Below the pieces are notes generated by a model. That model saw only the letters and a program-made list of their open reading frames with translations, was not told the DNA's origin and did not search any database. The position numbers and the translations under genes were made by a program. Of a DNA stretch of 64,000 nucleotides, positions 9,688 through 18,802 are shown in pieces. The stretch is from Salinibacterium sp. dk2585 (lineage in GTDB: Bacteria > Actinomycetota > Actinomycetes > Actinomycetales > Microbacteriaceae). Position 1 is the stretch's first letter. The number at the start of each line of letters is the position of its first letter. The stretch spans positions 1,612,001-1,676,000 of the forward strand of contig NZ_CP042856.1 in assembly GCF_008001035.1 (NCBI RefSeq), written 5' to 3'.

Positions 9688-10462
9688 CGACGCCAAGAAC
9701 TCGACCGTACTGCTCAGCGTGACCGACGGGCTCGCCCGGGTCACCCTCAACCGTCCCGCTCGCCTGAACGCGATCGATGCCGACGCGGCAGATCGCTGGC
9801 GCGACGTCGCCCGCGAGGTCACGGAGCGCGACGACGTGCAAGCGGTGCTGCTGGATGCCGCGGGGCCGGCATTCTGCGCGGGTGGCGACGTGCAGGCGAT
9901 GGCGACCGCAGACTACGACGCCGCATCGATCGCCGACCACGCAGACGTGATCCACGAGGGTCACGCCCTCCTGCGAGCGGGCACGAAGCCGATCGTCGCA
10001 GCGGTCCAGGGCGCGGTCGCGGGCGGCGGCCTCGGATTCATGCTCTGCGCCGACTACATCATCGCCGCCGACACGGCTTTCTTCGCATCCCGCTATGCCG
10101 CGATCGGCCTCACCCCCGACTGCGGCGTGAGCACGCTCCTCACGGAGGCGGTCGGCATGCGCCGCGCACTCCAGTTGGCCCTCAGCGACGTGCGCCTCAC
10201 GGCGGACGAGGCGAGGGAGTGGGGGCTCGTCACCGAGGTCGTGCAGGCAGACCAGATCGCGACTCGAGCCGAGGAGGTCGCGACACATTGGCTCGCGGGG
10301 GCGGCCGGCGCCTACGGAGAAGCGCGACGCCTCCTCAGGGCCGCACCCCTCCGCCCGGTGCAGGAGTCCCTCGACGATGAGGCGCGCACGATCGCGCGGG
10401 CGTTCAGCACCCCGGATGCGCAGCGTCTCATCGCCGCCTTCACCGCCCCACGGAAGCGCTAG
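9674..10462 (+). CDS. Enoyl-CoA hydratase/isomerase family protein
   Basis: A crotonase-fold enzyme of 262 residues, cytosolic, acting on acyl-CoA thioesters. The oxyanion-hole segments AFCAGGDVQAM and AVAGGGLGFM are clear. The position usually filled by the first catalytic glutamate of true hydratases reads GLTPDCGVS, so the active-site acids differ from classical hydratases. It could be an isomerase, a hydrolase or a 3-hydroxyisobutyryl-CoA hydrolase-like member. It overlaps the MalY-like gene by 14 bases and is the second and last gene of that unit, converging on catalase. The pairing with a C-S lyase is not one I recognise. Confidence 0.82.
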   Translation: MTANDDAKNSTVLLSVTDGLARVTLNRPARLNAIDADAADRWRDVAREVTERDDVQAVLLDAAGPAFCAGGDVQAMATADYDAASIADHADVIHEGHALLRAGTKPIVAAVQGAVAGGGLGFMLCADYIIAADTAFFASRYAAIGLTPDCGVSTLLTEAVGMRRALQLALSDVRLTADEAREWGLVTEVVQADQIATRAEEVATHWLAGAAGAYGEARRLLRAAPLRPVQESLDDEARTIARAFSTPDAQRLIAAFTAPRKR

Positions 10463-10490
10463 CTCCCCAAAGCGGAACGCTGACTCCCCG

Positions 10491-12155
10491 TCAGGACATG
10501 ACGGGGACGTCGACCATGTTGACCCGCTCGTTGGGAACACAGTGGGTCATCGTGAGGCCCTCGACATTGCGGTGACCGTTCTTGCCCAGATTCTGCATGC
10601 GCTGGCTCTCTTCGGCGTTGAGCGTCTGCGTCGCGAGCGGACCGAGATCGGCCACCTCCTCGAGCCCGATGCCCAGGCCCTCACCCACCCGCGCGCCGAG
10701 TTCGTCGTCGCACATGTAGAAGTGCCACAGCATCCGTTCCTGCACGGGCCGCGCGGCCTCCCCGATGAGGGTGACGAAGTTGAGCACGAGGTCGTCCTTC
10801 TCCCAGTCCTCCAGGAGCTGGTAGCGCTGTCCGGCCTGCATGTAGTCGTTCGTGCGCGGGATGCGGGCGCGCACGAGTCGCGCAGTGATCTCGGGGCCGA
10901 TCTCGGACTGGTGCTCGCGCGGCGCTTCTGCGAGGCCACCCGTGATCGACGGCTCGTAGTTGACGTGGGGGTTCTCATCGCCGCCGTCAACGAAGTAGGT
11001 CATCTGGCCGTCACGCTGATTCGTCGCGACCTTCGCGTTCTTCGCCCGGTTCACCGGCAGCTGCAGGTAGTTCGGGCCGACGCGGTACCGCTGCGTGTCA
11101 CTGTAGGAGAAGGTGCGACCGACGAGCATCTTGTCGTCGGAGAACTCGAGTCCGTCGACCAGGACCCCCGTGCCGAAGGCGATCTGCTCGTTCTCTGCGA
11201 AGAAGTTCTCGACATTGCGGTTGAGCACCATGGTGCCGACGTGCCGCGTGGGGAACTCGTTCTCGGGCCACACTTTGGTGTCGTCGAGCGGGTCGAAGTC
11301 GAGTTCGGGGTGCTCGTCATCGCTCATGAGTTGCACGTAGAGCTCCCACTCGGGGTAGTCGCCCTCCTCGATCGCTTGGAACATGTCGTGGGAGGCGTGA
11401 CCGAGGTCGCCCGCCTGCACGGCCGCGGCATCCGCCTCGGTGAAGCTCTTGACCCCGGCCTTGGGAATCCAGTGGTACTTGACCAAGTGGCTGACGCCCT
11501 CCGCGTTGACCCAGCGGTAGGTGTTGACTCCGAAGCCCTGCATCGTGCGGTAGCTCGCCGGGATGCCGCGCGGGCTGAAGAGGTTCACGAGCATGTGCAT
11601 CGACTCCGGGGTCTGCGACATGAAGTCGAAGATGCGTGCTGGCTCCTGGCGGAAGGTCACCGGATCGGGCTTAAGCGAGTGGATGACGTCAGGGAACTTG
11701 ATCGCGTCACGGATGAAGAAGACCGCGAGGTTGTTGCCCACGAGGTCCCAGTTGCCGTCCTCCGTATAGAACTTGACGGCGAAGCCGCGCGGGTCGCGCG
11801 CCGCCTCGGATGAATCGCGACCGCCGATGACGCTCGAGAGGCGCACGGCGACATCCGTGCGCTTGCCAGCCGTGTTGAAGAGCTTCGCCCGCGTGTACTT
11901 CTCAATGGGTTCGTCGCCGACTTTGCCGGTCGCCTCGAAGTAGCCATAGGAGACGAAGCCGCGGGCATGCACGACGCGCTCCGGGATGCGCTCGCGGTCG
12001 AAGTGGCTGATCTTCTCGAGGAACTGGTAGTTCTCGAGCGTTGCCGGCCCTCGCGCGCCCACCGAGCGCGTGTTCTGGTTGTCGACAACCGGATGCCCCT
12101 GCCTGGTGGTCAGTGTGCCCCGCGCCGTCGACGTCGCCTGCTTGTCGGATGCCAT
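10491..12155 (-). CDS. katA: Monofunctional haem catalase
   Basis: Breaks down hydrogen peroxide. The product is 554 residues, a small-subunit catalase with a somewhat long C-terminus. The essential histidine is His63 in [15 protein letters not shown], the distal asparagine lies in [14 protein letters not shown], and the haem-ligand tyrosine is in the [15 protein letters not shown] segment. NADPH-type small-subunit catalases share this pattern. The ATG at 12155 has GAGGAG eight bases upstream. It is transcribed alone, divergent from bioY, with a 141-base shared upstream region in which I could not identify an OxyR, FurA or PerR site. Confidence 0.95.
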   Translation of the reverse strand: MASDKQATSTARGTLTTRQGHPVVDNQNTRSVGARGPATLENYQFLEKISHFDRERIPERVVHARGFVSYGYFEATGKVGDEPIEKYTRAKLFNTAGKRTDVAVRLSSVIGGRDSSEAARDPRGFAVKFYTEDGNWDLVGNNLAVFFIRDAIKFPDVIHSLKPDPVTFRQEPARIFDFMSQTPESMHMLVNLFSPRGIPASYRTMQGFGVNTYRWVNAEGVSHLVKYHWIPKAGVKSFTEADAAAVQAGDLGHASHDMFQAIEEGDYPEWELYVQLMSDDEHPELDFDPLDDTKVWPENEFPTRHVGTMVLNRNVENFFAENEQIAFGTGVLVDGLEFSDDKMLVGRTFSYSDTQRYRVGPNYLQLPVNRAKNAKVATNQRDGQMTYFVDGGDENPHVNYEPSITGGLAEAPREHQSEIGPEITARLVRARIPRTNDYMQAGQRYQLLEDWEKDDLVLNFVTLIGEAARPVQERMLWHFYMCDDELGARVGEGLGIGLEEVADLGPLATQTLNAEESQRMQNLGKNGHRNVEGLTMTHCVPNERVNMVDVPVMS

Positions 12156-12296
12156 GTTCCACTCCTCTTGTCGAACTGCCGGTGTCTACAGACCCACTCT
12201 GCATCGCTTGTGCGGGTCGTGCACGGATGCTCGGGGAACGTGGAGGATGCTGGTCTGGCCCCCATAGGATGGCACCACTCGTCGAAAGGATGTCGC

Positions 12297-12896
12297 GTGT
12301 CGACTCTCACTCTCAGCCCCGGTCGCCCGACCCTCGCCGACCGTCTCGTCTCGCGGAGCCTCGCGATGGACGTCGTGCTCATCACGGCGGGCGCCGCCGT
12401 AGTCGCGGTTGCATCGCAGCTTTACATTCCGATCCAGCCCGTGCCGATCACGATGCAGACGCTCGCGGTGTTGCTCGTCGGCAGCACGCTCGGAGCGCTC
12501 CGCGGTACGCTCGCGATGGTGCTCTACATGGCGCTTGGCCTCGTCGGCCTCCCCGTCTTCAGTGAGGGCACTTCGGGCGCGGCGGTGTTGTTCGGTGCGA
12601 CCGGCGGATACATCATCGGCTTCGCCTTTGCGGCCGCGCTCACCGGCTGGCTCGCCCAGCGCGACTGGGACAAGAAGTTCCTGGGCGCCGCCCTCTCCTT
12701 CAGCGCCGGCACGGTCGTGATTTTCGCCTTCGGTCTCCTCGGCCTCGCGGTCACGCTCGGCGGCACGCTCGAGCAGACGCTTGCATGGGGTCTCTACCCC
12801 TTCATCATCGGCGGCATCGTCAAGGCCGGCATCGCCGCGGCTGCCGTCCCTGCAACCTGGAAACTCGCCGACCGCATCGCGAAGGCGGGCGACTGA
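12297..12896 (+). CDS. bioY: Biotin ECF transporter substrate-binding component BioY
   Basis: An integral membrane S-component that binds biotin. The product is 199 residues with six hydrophobic helices. Family marks include IPIQPVPITMQTLAVLL and the glycine-rich GATGGYIIGFAFAA. I choose the GTG at 12297 because GAAAGGA ends seven bases upstream; an ATG at 12290 is out of frame. No EcfA/EcfT energising genes lie in the window, so it either uses a shared ECF module or works alone. It is divergent from catalase, and a strong terminator follows directly. Confidence 0.9.
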   Translation: MSTLTLSPGRPTLADRLVSRSLAMDVVLITAGAAVVAVASQLYIPIQPVPITMQTLAVLLVGSTLGALRGTLAMVLYMALGLVGLPVFSEGTSGAAVLFGATGGYIIGFAFAAALTGWLAQRDWDKKFLGAALSFSAGTVVIFAFGLLGLAVTLGGTLEQTLAWGLYPFIIGGIVKAGIAAAAVPATWKLADRIAKAGD

Positions 12897-12913
12897 CACC
12901 GCTCCACCGTCAG

Positions 12914-12946
12914 CGACGGCCCGACCGCACTGCGGTCGGGCCGTCG
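12914..12946 (+). terminator. Rho-independent-type terminator after bioY
   Basis: A perfect 15-base-pair stem (CGACGGCCCGACCGC with its complement at 12932-12946) closes a 3-base loop and is followed by the T-containing CGTCGTTTCC. It begins 17 bases after the bioY stop and separates it from the peptide-transport operon. The stem is nearly all G-C, as usual in high-GC genomes. Confidence 0.85.
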
Positions 12947-12959
12947 TCGTTTCCGGGTC

Positions 12960-12998
12960 TATGCTGGTCGCAGGGGTTTGTTGCACTCAGACCAACAA
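12960..12998 (+). promoter_or_regulatory. Candidate promoter -10 and operator of the peptide ABC operon
   Basis: A TATGCT at 12960-12965 fits a -10 element. It is followed at 12978-12998 by an inverted repeat, TTGTTG, nine bases, CAACAA. The repeat would lie at about +6 to +26 of the transcript, a repressor-type position, upstream of the binding-protein gene at 13035. The operon ends in a TetR gene, so autoregulation through this repeat is possible. That link is inference; the arms are only six bases long. Confidence 0.35.
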
Positions 12999-13034
12999 TC
13001 CCAATCCCGACCGCTCCCCAGCTCAAAGGACCCC

Positions 13035-14672
13035 ATGCGTCGCGCCCAAAGAACCCTGACCTTCGTCGGCGGGTCCGCCCTCGCCCTCAGCCTGCTCGCG
13101 GGCTGCGCCGCCGCAGCTCCGTCTTCGGAGGAACCCGTCGCAGGCGGCACGCTCGTCTATGCGACGGGTGACGCGGAGCCCAGCTGCCTCGACCCGCACG
13201 TCGGCGGCAACTACCCGCAGGCGCTGCTCGCCACGCAGTACATCGAGTCCCTCGTCTCGAAGAACGCAGACGGCGACATCATCCCGTGGCTCGCGGAGTC
13301 ATGGGAGGAGAGCGACGACGGCCTCAGCTGGGAGTTCAGACTCCGCGACGACGTGAGCTTCACCGACGGCACGCCGCTCACGGCTGATGCCGTCGCCGCG
13401 AACATCGCCCACCTCAAGGACCCCGAAACCGCGTCGTCGACCGGCTACCTCGCGGTCGGCAAGATCGAGTCGACGACATCCCTCGATGAGCACACCCTCC
13501 GCATCGACCTCTCGGCTCCCGACAGCGCACTGCTCGATTCCTTCAGCATGCCGTGGGTCGGCATCCAGTCCCCCACTGCCCTTGAACGCGGCGAGGACGC
13601 GAACTGCGAATCCCCCGTCGGCACTGGCCCCTTCATCGTCGAGGAATGGACGAGGCAGCAGGGCGTGCGGCTCGTTCGCAACGAGGACTACAACTCATGG
13701 CCGCAGGACGCGGCGCACGAAGGCACCGCATGGCTGGAGGCGATCGACTGGCGTTTCATTCCGGATGCCGCGACGCGCTATGCCGCCCTCCAGTCCGGCG
13801 AGGTCGACGTGATCGACAACCCCCAGCCCAACGCCCTCGCGGCGGCCTCCGAAGACGGGCCGATCACCGCGGTGGCCGCGCCGCGCCCCGGAGCCTCCAA
13901 CCGCATCGAACTGAACGCGGGCAAGGCGCCCTTCGACGATGCGCGTGTTCGCGAGGCGTTCATCCGCGCCGCAAAGGTCAACGACGGCATCGAGGGGCTC
14001 TTCTTCGGCACCGTGGCCCGCTCATACTCCGTGCTCTCGAGCGTCGAGGCTGACTCCCTCTCCACTCCCGAGTACTTTGACGCTGATCTCGACGCCGCCA
14101 ACGCGCTCCTCGATGCCGCGGGATGGACGCAGCGTGACGCCGATGGCTACCGCGTGAAGGATGGCCAGCGGCTCGTGTTGGAGTTCCCCGTGAGCACGAA
14201 CCAGTCGGTGCCGGCCGAGCAGTCGCTCTTCGAGCAGATCCAGGCGACGGCGAAGCAGGCAGGGTTCCAGGTGATCCTTGAACCCCTCGACCTGTCGAGC
14301 TGGTACGGCGCCCTCGCTGCGCACGAGTACAACCTCGTGAGCGCTCCCTACACCAAGGTCGGGCCCGACGTGCTGCGCATCCTGTACCACAGCGACTCGA
14401 CCGTGCCGGCGCCGAGCGGCTACTTCGCCAACCTCGCCCAGTTGAAGGACCCCAAGCTCGACGCGCTCCTGACGCAGGCCAGCGAGACGACGGATGCCAC
14501 GCTTCGCGCCGAGCTCTACGAGGAGGCACAGGACATCGTGCTTTCCGGCTACCACGTGCTCCCGCTCTACGACCAGCAGAATCACTACCTCCATGGTGAG
14601 GACGTGGAGGGCATGCGCGCCCTGCCGACGGTGTCGACCCCGACGTTCTTCGACGCCTGGCTCTCGCGCTGA
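13035..14672 (+). CDS. Peptide/nickel-type ABC transporter substrate-binding lipoprotein
   Basis: A family 5 extracellular solute-binding protein (SBP_bac_5) of 545 residues that captures oligopeptides or similar ligands outside the membrane. The N-terminus has a basic start, a hydrophobic stretch and a lipobox LLAGC with Cys24. The mature domain begins GGTLVYATGDAEPSCLDPH, the typical N-terminal strand of DppA/OppA-like proteins. Start at ATG 13035 with AAAGGA upstream. It leads a five-gene operon (binding protein, two permeases, double ATPase, TetR) with short gaps or ATGA overlaps. Ligand could be a peptide, an opine or a glycoside; the sequence does not decide. Confidence 0.9.
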   Translation: MRRAQRTLTFVGGSALALSLLAGCAAAAPSSEEPVAGGTLVYATGDAEPSCLDPHVGGNYPQALLATQYIESLVSKNADGDIIPWLAESWEESDDGLSWEFRLRDDVSFTDGTPLTADAVAANIAHLKDPETASSTGYLAVGKIESTTSLDEHTLRIDLSAPDSALLDSFSMPWVGIQSPTALERGEDANCESPVGTGPFIVEEWTRQQGVRLVRNEDYNSWPQDAAHEGTAWLEAIDWRFIPDAATRYAALQSGEVDVIDNPQPNALAAASEDGPITAVAAPRPGASNRIELNAGKAPFDDARVREAFIRAAKVNDGIEGLFFGTVARSYSVLSSVEADSLSTPEYFDADLDAANALLDAAGWTQRDADGYRVKDGQRLVLEFPVSTNQSVPAEQSLFEQIQATAKQAGFQVILEPLDLSSWYGALAAHEYNLVSAPYTKVGPDVLRILYHSDSTVPAPSGYFANLAQLKDPKLDALLTQASETTDATLRAELYEEAQDIVLSGYHVLPLYDQQNHYLHGEDVEGMRALPTVSTPTFFDAWLSR

Positions 14673-14679
14673 CGCCGCG

Positions 14680-15618
14680 ATGGGGGCCAGGGTGTTGCGG
14701 TGGGTCGCCGCGAAGGTTGCCGGTGGCGCCTTCGTGCTGTGGGCCATCGCGACGCTCATCTTCTTCGGCCTGCGGCTGATCCCGGGCGACCCGGCCCAGG
14801 CACTCCTTGGCGGGCCCGGGTCACAGGCCTCGGCGGAGGCCCTCGCCCTCGTCCGCCGCGAGCACGGCCTGGACCTGCCCCTCGCGGAACAGTACCTGCT
14901 CGCGATGGGGCGCCTCGCGACGGGTGACCTCGGCACGTCCTATTCACTCCGCCAGGACGTGCTCACGCTCATCGGGCAACAGTTCTGGGGCACCCTCCTG
15001 CTCACCGTGCTCTCGCTCGCGACCGCGTGGGCGATCGCGCTGCTCCTGGCGACGTGGGCGACGCGAGGCAGCCGGTCGGGGCGAGCCGTTGCATCCGGGC
15101 TCGAGGTCGTTGCCTCTGCCGTGCCGCACTTCTGGCTCGCATCGATGCTCATCCTGCTCTTCAGTTCCCTCCTCGGGCTGTTGCCGCCCGTGAGCGTGGA
15201 GGGGCCGAGCGGTCTCGTGCTACCAGTGCTCACGCTCGCGCTTCCCCTCGCGGGGTTCCTCGCGCAGGTCATGCGCGAATCGCTCGCGGATGCGCTCGAA
15301 TCGCCCTTCGTGCTCTCGGCGCGCGCCCGGGGCGAGACCGAGACCGGCGTTCGCTGGCGGCACGCCATCCGGCATGCCTCCTTGCCCGCCATCTCGCTCT
15401 CCGGGTGGGCCTTCGGCTCGCTCATCAGTGGCGCGGTCGTCGTCGAGACCGTCTTCGCCCGTCCCGGCCTCGGCCGGAGCCTGCTCAGCGCGGTCACGGC
15501 GCGCGACATCCCCATGGTCACGGGCATCGCGCTTGTCTCTGCGCTCTCGTTCGTCCTCGTGACGATCGCGACCGACGCGATCGACCGTGTCGCCGACCCG
15601 CGACTGAGGCGCGCATGA
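14680..15618 (+). CDS. ABC transporter permease, DppB type
   Basis: First membrane subunit of the peptide-type importer, 312 residues with about six transmembrane helices. It shows the family N-terminus FFGLRLIPGDPAQALLGG, and a cytoplasmic EAA-type loop around YPFVLSARARGETE-like residues (here SPFVLSARARGE) that docks on the ATPase. It starts seven bases after the binding-protein stop. Its own stop overlaps the next start as ATGA. It works with the permease at 15615 and the fused ATPase at 16481. Confidence 0.92.
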   Translation: MGARVLRWVAAKVAGGAFVLWAIATLIFFGLRLIPGDPAQALLGGPGSQASAEALALVRREHGLDLPLAEQYLLAMGRLATGDLGTSYSLRQDVLTLIGQQFWGTLLLTVLSLATAWAIALLLATWATRGSRSGRAVASGLEVVASAVPHFWLASMLILLFSSLLGLLPPVSVEGPSGLVLPVLTLALPLAGFLAQVMRESLADALESPFVLSARARGETETGVRWRHAIRHASLPAISLSGWAFGSLISGAVVVETVFARPGLGRSLLSAVTARDIPMVTGIALVSALSFVLVTIATDAIDRVADPRLRRA

Positions 15619-16484
15619 CCGCCCCCGAGACCGCGGGCACGGGCTACGGAACGGCACACGTCGCCGCCCGGCCCGGCGCCGGCCTGACAGCCGGAGAGGT
15701 AGTCAGCCTCGCGGTCATCCTGCTCTTGGCGGCCGCCGCACTCGTGCCCCAGTTGCTCGCGCCCGGCGACCCCCTCGCGATCTCACCGACGGAGGCGTTC
15801 CAGGCACCCTCGTGGCAGCATCCCTTCGGCACCGACGAATCGGGCCGGGATGTCTACACCCGCGTCATCCACGGCGCGGGCCAGTCCCTTCTCATCGGGC
15901 TTGCGGCGACAGCGATCGGGATCGGCCTCGCGCTCGTGCTGGGCACGCTCGGGGCCGTCGGCGGACGCGCCCTCGACTTCGCCACGACCCGCATCAATGA
16001 AGTGCTGTTCGCACTCCCCGGACTGCTGCTCGCGCTCGTGTTCATCGCGATCGTCGGCCCGGGGGTCACGACGACGACGATCGCCGTCGGGCTCTCGACA
16101 GCGCCCGGCTACGCGCGCATCATCAGGAGTCGCATCCTGGCTGTGCGGCGCTCCGGGTACGTCGAAGCTGCGGTCGTCCTCGGCCACCGCCCGCTGACCG
16201 TCCTCGGGCGGCACATCCTGCCCAACGCAGTGGCACCGGTCTTCGTGCTCGCGACGCTCGGGGTCGGCCAGGCCATCGTGTGGGCCTCATCCCTCAGCTA
16301 CCTCGGCCTCGGTGTCGTGCCTCCCGCGGCGGAGTGGGGTGCGATGCTCTCGGCGGGCCGCCCCTACATCTCCGTCGCGTGGTGGCTCACGGTGTTCCCG
16401 GGGCTCGCGATCGTCGCCACCGCAGCATCAGCGACGGCGCTCGGCCGCAGCCTGCAGTCGCGCACGAGACAGGAGCAGTCATGA
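15615..16484 (+). CDS. ABC transporter permease, DppC type
   Basis: Second membrane subunit of the importer, 289 residues. The conserved entry motif HPFGTDESGRDVYTRVIHGA follows the first transmembrane segment, as in DppC/OppC proteins, and the EAA loop appears as YVEAAVVLGHRP. The first ~25 residues are a soluble Gly/Ala-rich extension. Both ends overlap neighbours as ATGA (start with the DppB-type gene, stop with the ATPase gene), so the three are tightly coupled. Confidence 0.92.
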   Translation: MTAPETAGTGYGTAHVAARPGAGLTAGEVVSLAVILLLAAAALVPQLLAPGDPLAISPTEAFQAPSWQHPFGTDESGRDVYTRVIHGAGQSLLIGLAATAIGIGLALVLGTLGAVGGRALDFATTRINEVLFALPGLLLALVFIAIVGPGVTTTTIAVGLSTAPGYARIIRSRILAVRRSGYVEAAVVLGHRPLTVLGRHILPNAVAPVFVLATLGVGQAIVWASSLSYLGLGVVPPAAEWGAMLSAGRPYISVAWWLTVFPGLAIVATAASATALGRSLQSRTRQEQS

Positions 16485-18097
16485 CGGTTCCGCTGCTCAC
16501 GGTCGACCGGCTCTCGGTCGCCTTCTCGGGAGGCACGGTCGTACGCGAGGTCTCATTTGAGATCAGCCCGGGAGAGTGCCTCGCGATCGTTGGTGAATCC
16601 GGGTCTGGCAAGAGCGTGACCGCGCGATCACTCCTGGGCCTTACGGGTGGCCACGTCTCGGCCGAGCGCCTGCGCTTGGGCGAGCACGACCTCCTGGCTG
16701 CTGGACCGAAGCAGTGGCGCTCCATTCGCGGCGGCGAGGTCGGCCTCGTGCTGCAGGATGCGCTCGTCTCGCTCGACCCCCTGAGGCCGGTCGGCCGGGA
16801 GATCGACGACACCCTGCGCCTGCACACCTCGCTCTCCCCTGCCGAACGTCGCGACAGGGTCATCGAGGTGCTCGAGTCGGTGAGCATGCCGGATGCCCCG
16901 TCCCGCGCGTTGCAACGCGCGGGTGAACTCTCCGGCGGCCTTCGCCAGCGGGCACTCATCGCGAGTGCGATCGCGGCGTCACCACGCCTCATCATCGCCG
17001 ACGAGCCGACGACCGCGCTCGACGCGACCGTCCAGGCCCAGGTGCTGCGCCTGCTCGCGCAACTCCGCGCCGACGGCACCGCCCTCCTGCTCATCAGCCA
17101 CGACCTCGCCGTCGTCAGGGAGGTGGCCGACCGGATCGTCGTCATGCGCGCCGGCGAGATCGTCGAGACCGGCAGCGTCGGCGAGGTGCTGGATTCTCCT
17201 CGGCATGACTACACGCGCGCACTCATCCGTTCAGTGCCGTCGGGGGTCCCTCGGGGCGCACCGCTCACCGCGCCGAGCGATGCAGGCGGCACACGGAACA
17301 CGGCGGCGCCGTCGCCCTCGACCGGGCCGATCGTGCTGGAGGCGCGCGGACTCAGCAAGTCGTTCCCACGCCGGCATCAGGCACCGCTCCTCGCGGTGGA
17401 CGATGTCTCGATCTCGCTTCGGCGCGGCAGCACCCTCGGTCTCGTCGGAGAGTCCGGCTCGGGCAAGACGACCGTCGCGCGCATGCTCCTCGGCCTTGCG
17501 ACGCCCGATGAAGGCGCGGTCGACCTCGCCGGTGAGCGGTTCAGCGGCATCCCGGAGCGCCTACGACGGCCACGACGACGGATGCTCGGCGCCGTCTACC
17601 AAGACCCACTCAGCTCCTTCGACCCGCGTCACACGGTGCAGCGCATCCTGCGCGACGCGCTACACCCGAGGGATGCGAATGCGCCCCATCGGGTCACGGA
17701 ACTGCTCGACTCGGTCGGCCTGCCGAGCTCCGTGCTGACACGCCGACCACTGCATCTCTCGGGCGGGCAGCGCCAGCGGGTCGCGATCGCCCGCGCCCTC
17801 GCTCCCCGGCCCGAGGTGCTCATCTGCGACGAACCCGTCTCGGCCCTCGACGTCTCGGTGCAGGCGCAGGTGCTCGACCTGCTCGATGAGCTGCAGCGCG
17901 AACACGGGCTCGCCTACCTCTTCATCTCACACGACCTCGGAGTGGTGCAGCACATGAGCGACCGCATCGCCGTCATGCGTGCGGGCATGATCGTGGAGGA
18001 GGGTGACGCGACGACGGTGTTCGCCTCGCCGCAGCACGAGCACACAGGGCAACTCGTGGAATCCACACCCCGTCTCGAGAGGAATCAGCGGTCATGA
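16481..18097 (+). CDS. Fused double ATPase of peptide-type ABC importer (DppD-DppF fusion)
   Basis: A single 538-residue chain carrying both nucleotide-binding domains of the importer. Domain 1 has Walker A GESGSGKS at residues 38-45, signature LSGGLRQRA and Walker B IIADEPTTALD. Domain 2 has GESGSGKT at residues 323-330, signature LSGGQRQRVAIARAL and Walker B LICDEPVSALD. A Pro/Ser/Thr-rich linker near residues 265-285 joins them. Separate DppD and DppF are the rule in E. coli; fused forms occur in actinobacteria. The zinc or Fe-S cysteines of some DppD proteins are not evident. The start is an ATGA overlap with the DppC-type gene after AGGAG. Confidence 0.92.
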   Translation: MTVPLLTVDRLSVAFSGGTVVREVSFEISPGECLAIVGESGSGKSVTARSLLGLTGGHVSAERLRLGEHDLLAAGPKQWRSIRGGEVGLVLQDALVSLDPLRPVGREIDDTLRLHTSLSPAERRDRVIEVLESVSMPDAPSRALQRAGELSGGLRQRALIASAIAASPRLIIADEPTTALDATVQAQVLRLLAQLRADGTALLLISHDLAVVREVADRIVVMRAGEIVETGSVGEVLDSPRHDYTRALIRSVPSGVPRGAPLTAPSDAGGTRNTAAPSPSTGPIVLEARGLSKSFPRRHQAPLLAVDDVSISLRRGSTLGLVGESGSGKTTVARMLLGLATPDEGAVDLAGERFSGIPERLRRPRRRMLGAVYQDPLSSFDPRHTVQRILRDALHPRDANAPHRVTELLDSVGLPSSVLTRRPLHLSGGQRQRVAIARALAPRPEVLICDEPVSALDVSVQAQVLDLLDELQREHGLAYLFISHDLGVVQHMSDRIAVMRAGMIVEEGDATTVFASPQHEHTGQLVESTPRLERNQRS

Positions 18098-18693
18098 CGA
18101 GCGCACGCGCAACAGGCAAGGGTCGTCCGCCCGCGGCCTCGCGGGAGATGCTCCAGGACGCGGCATTCGAGCTCTTCCTCGAGCAGGGCTACGCCGGCAC
18201 CACCGTTGAGCACATCACGCGGAGGGCGGGCGTCAGCCGCAACACCTTCTTCAACTACTTCGACGCGAAGGGCGATGTCTTCTGGGTCGAGCTCGACGAT
18301 GCCCTCGCTCGGCTTGCGGAGGAGCTCGCGGCGCATAAGCCGGGCAGCGAACCGCTGCCCGCGCTGCGTGACGTGCTGCTCACGCTGGGCGCGGATTACG
18401 GCGCAGACGCCGTGCCTTTCGCGCTGACGCAACGGGAACTGATCGGCGGCGTGCACGAACTCCAGGCCTCCGCCGTCACTCGCTTCGTGGCCGCGGCCCG
18501 CGGCATCCGCACCTTCCTCGTCGAGCGCGGGGTCGCGAGCGACATGGCGCAGGCCGTCGCGTACGCCGTCATGGCCGCGTGCGTCGCCGCGACCCAGTCG
18601 TGGGCCGCCGCCGGGCCGCAGAGGGGCGCCCTCTCGACCTACATCGATGCGACGGTCACACCGATTCTCGCGGGGTACCAGCACGGCCGCTGA
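18094..18693 (+). CDS. TetR family transcriptional regulator
   Basis: A 199-residue repressor-type protein. The N-terminal helix-turn-helix reads YAGTTVEHITRRAGVSRNTF, followed by the TetR hallmark FNYFDAKGDVFW. The C-terminal ligand-binding half is helical. It overlaps the ATPase gene as ATGA and lies at the promoter-distal end of the peptide-transport operon, so it is likely to control that operon and respond to the transported compound or a product of it; this is inference from position. The inverted repeat at 12978-12998 is a candidate operator. Confidence 0.9.
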   Translation: MTSARATGKGRPPAASREMLQDAAFELFLEQGYAGTTVEHITRRAGVSRNTFFNYFDAKGDVFWVELDDALARLAEELAAHKPGSEPLPALRDVLLTLGADYGADAVPFALTQRELIGGVHELQASAVTRFVAAARGIRTFLVERGVASDMAQAVAYAVMAACVAATQSWAAAGPQRGALSTYIDATVTPILAGYQHGR

Positions 18694-18802
18694 GGCGGGG
18701 CGACGCCCGCAGCACGAAAGGGCCTCCGATAGCATGGGATGACCTGACACTCAGGCACCTCAGCACAGACACGGTGCCGCACACATCGAACCGGAGCATC
18801 CC

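Noticed and set aside
18694-18802. Possible T-box leader for valS
   Set aside because: No GGTGGNACCGCG-like T-box and no specifier-stem pattern; only ileS has one.
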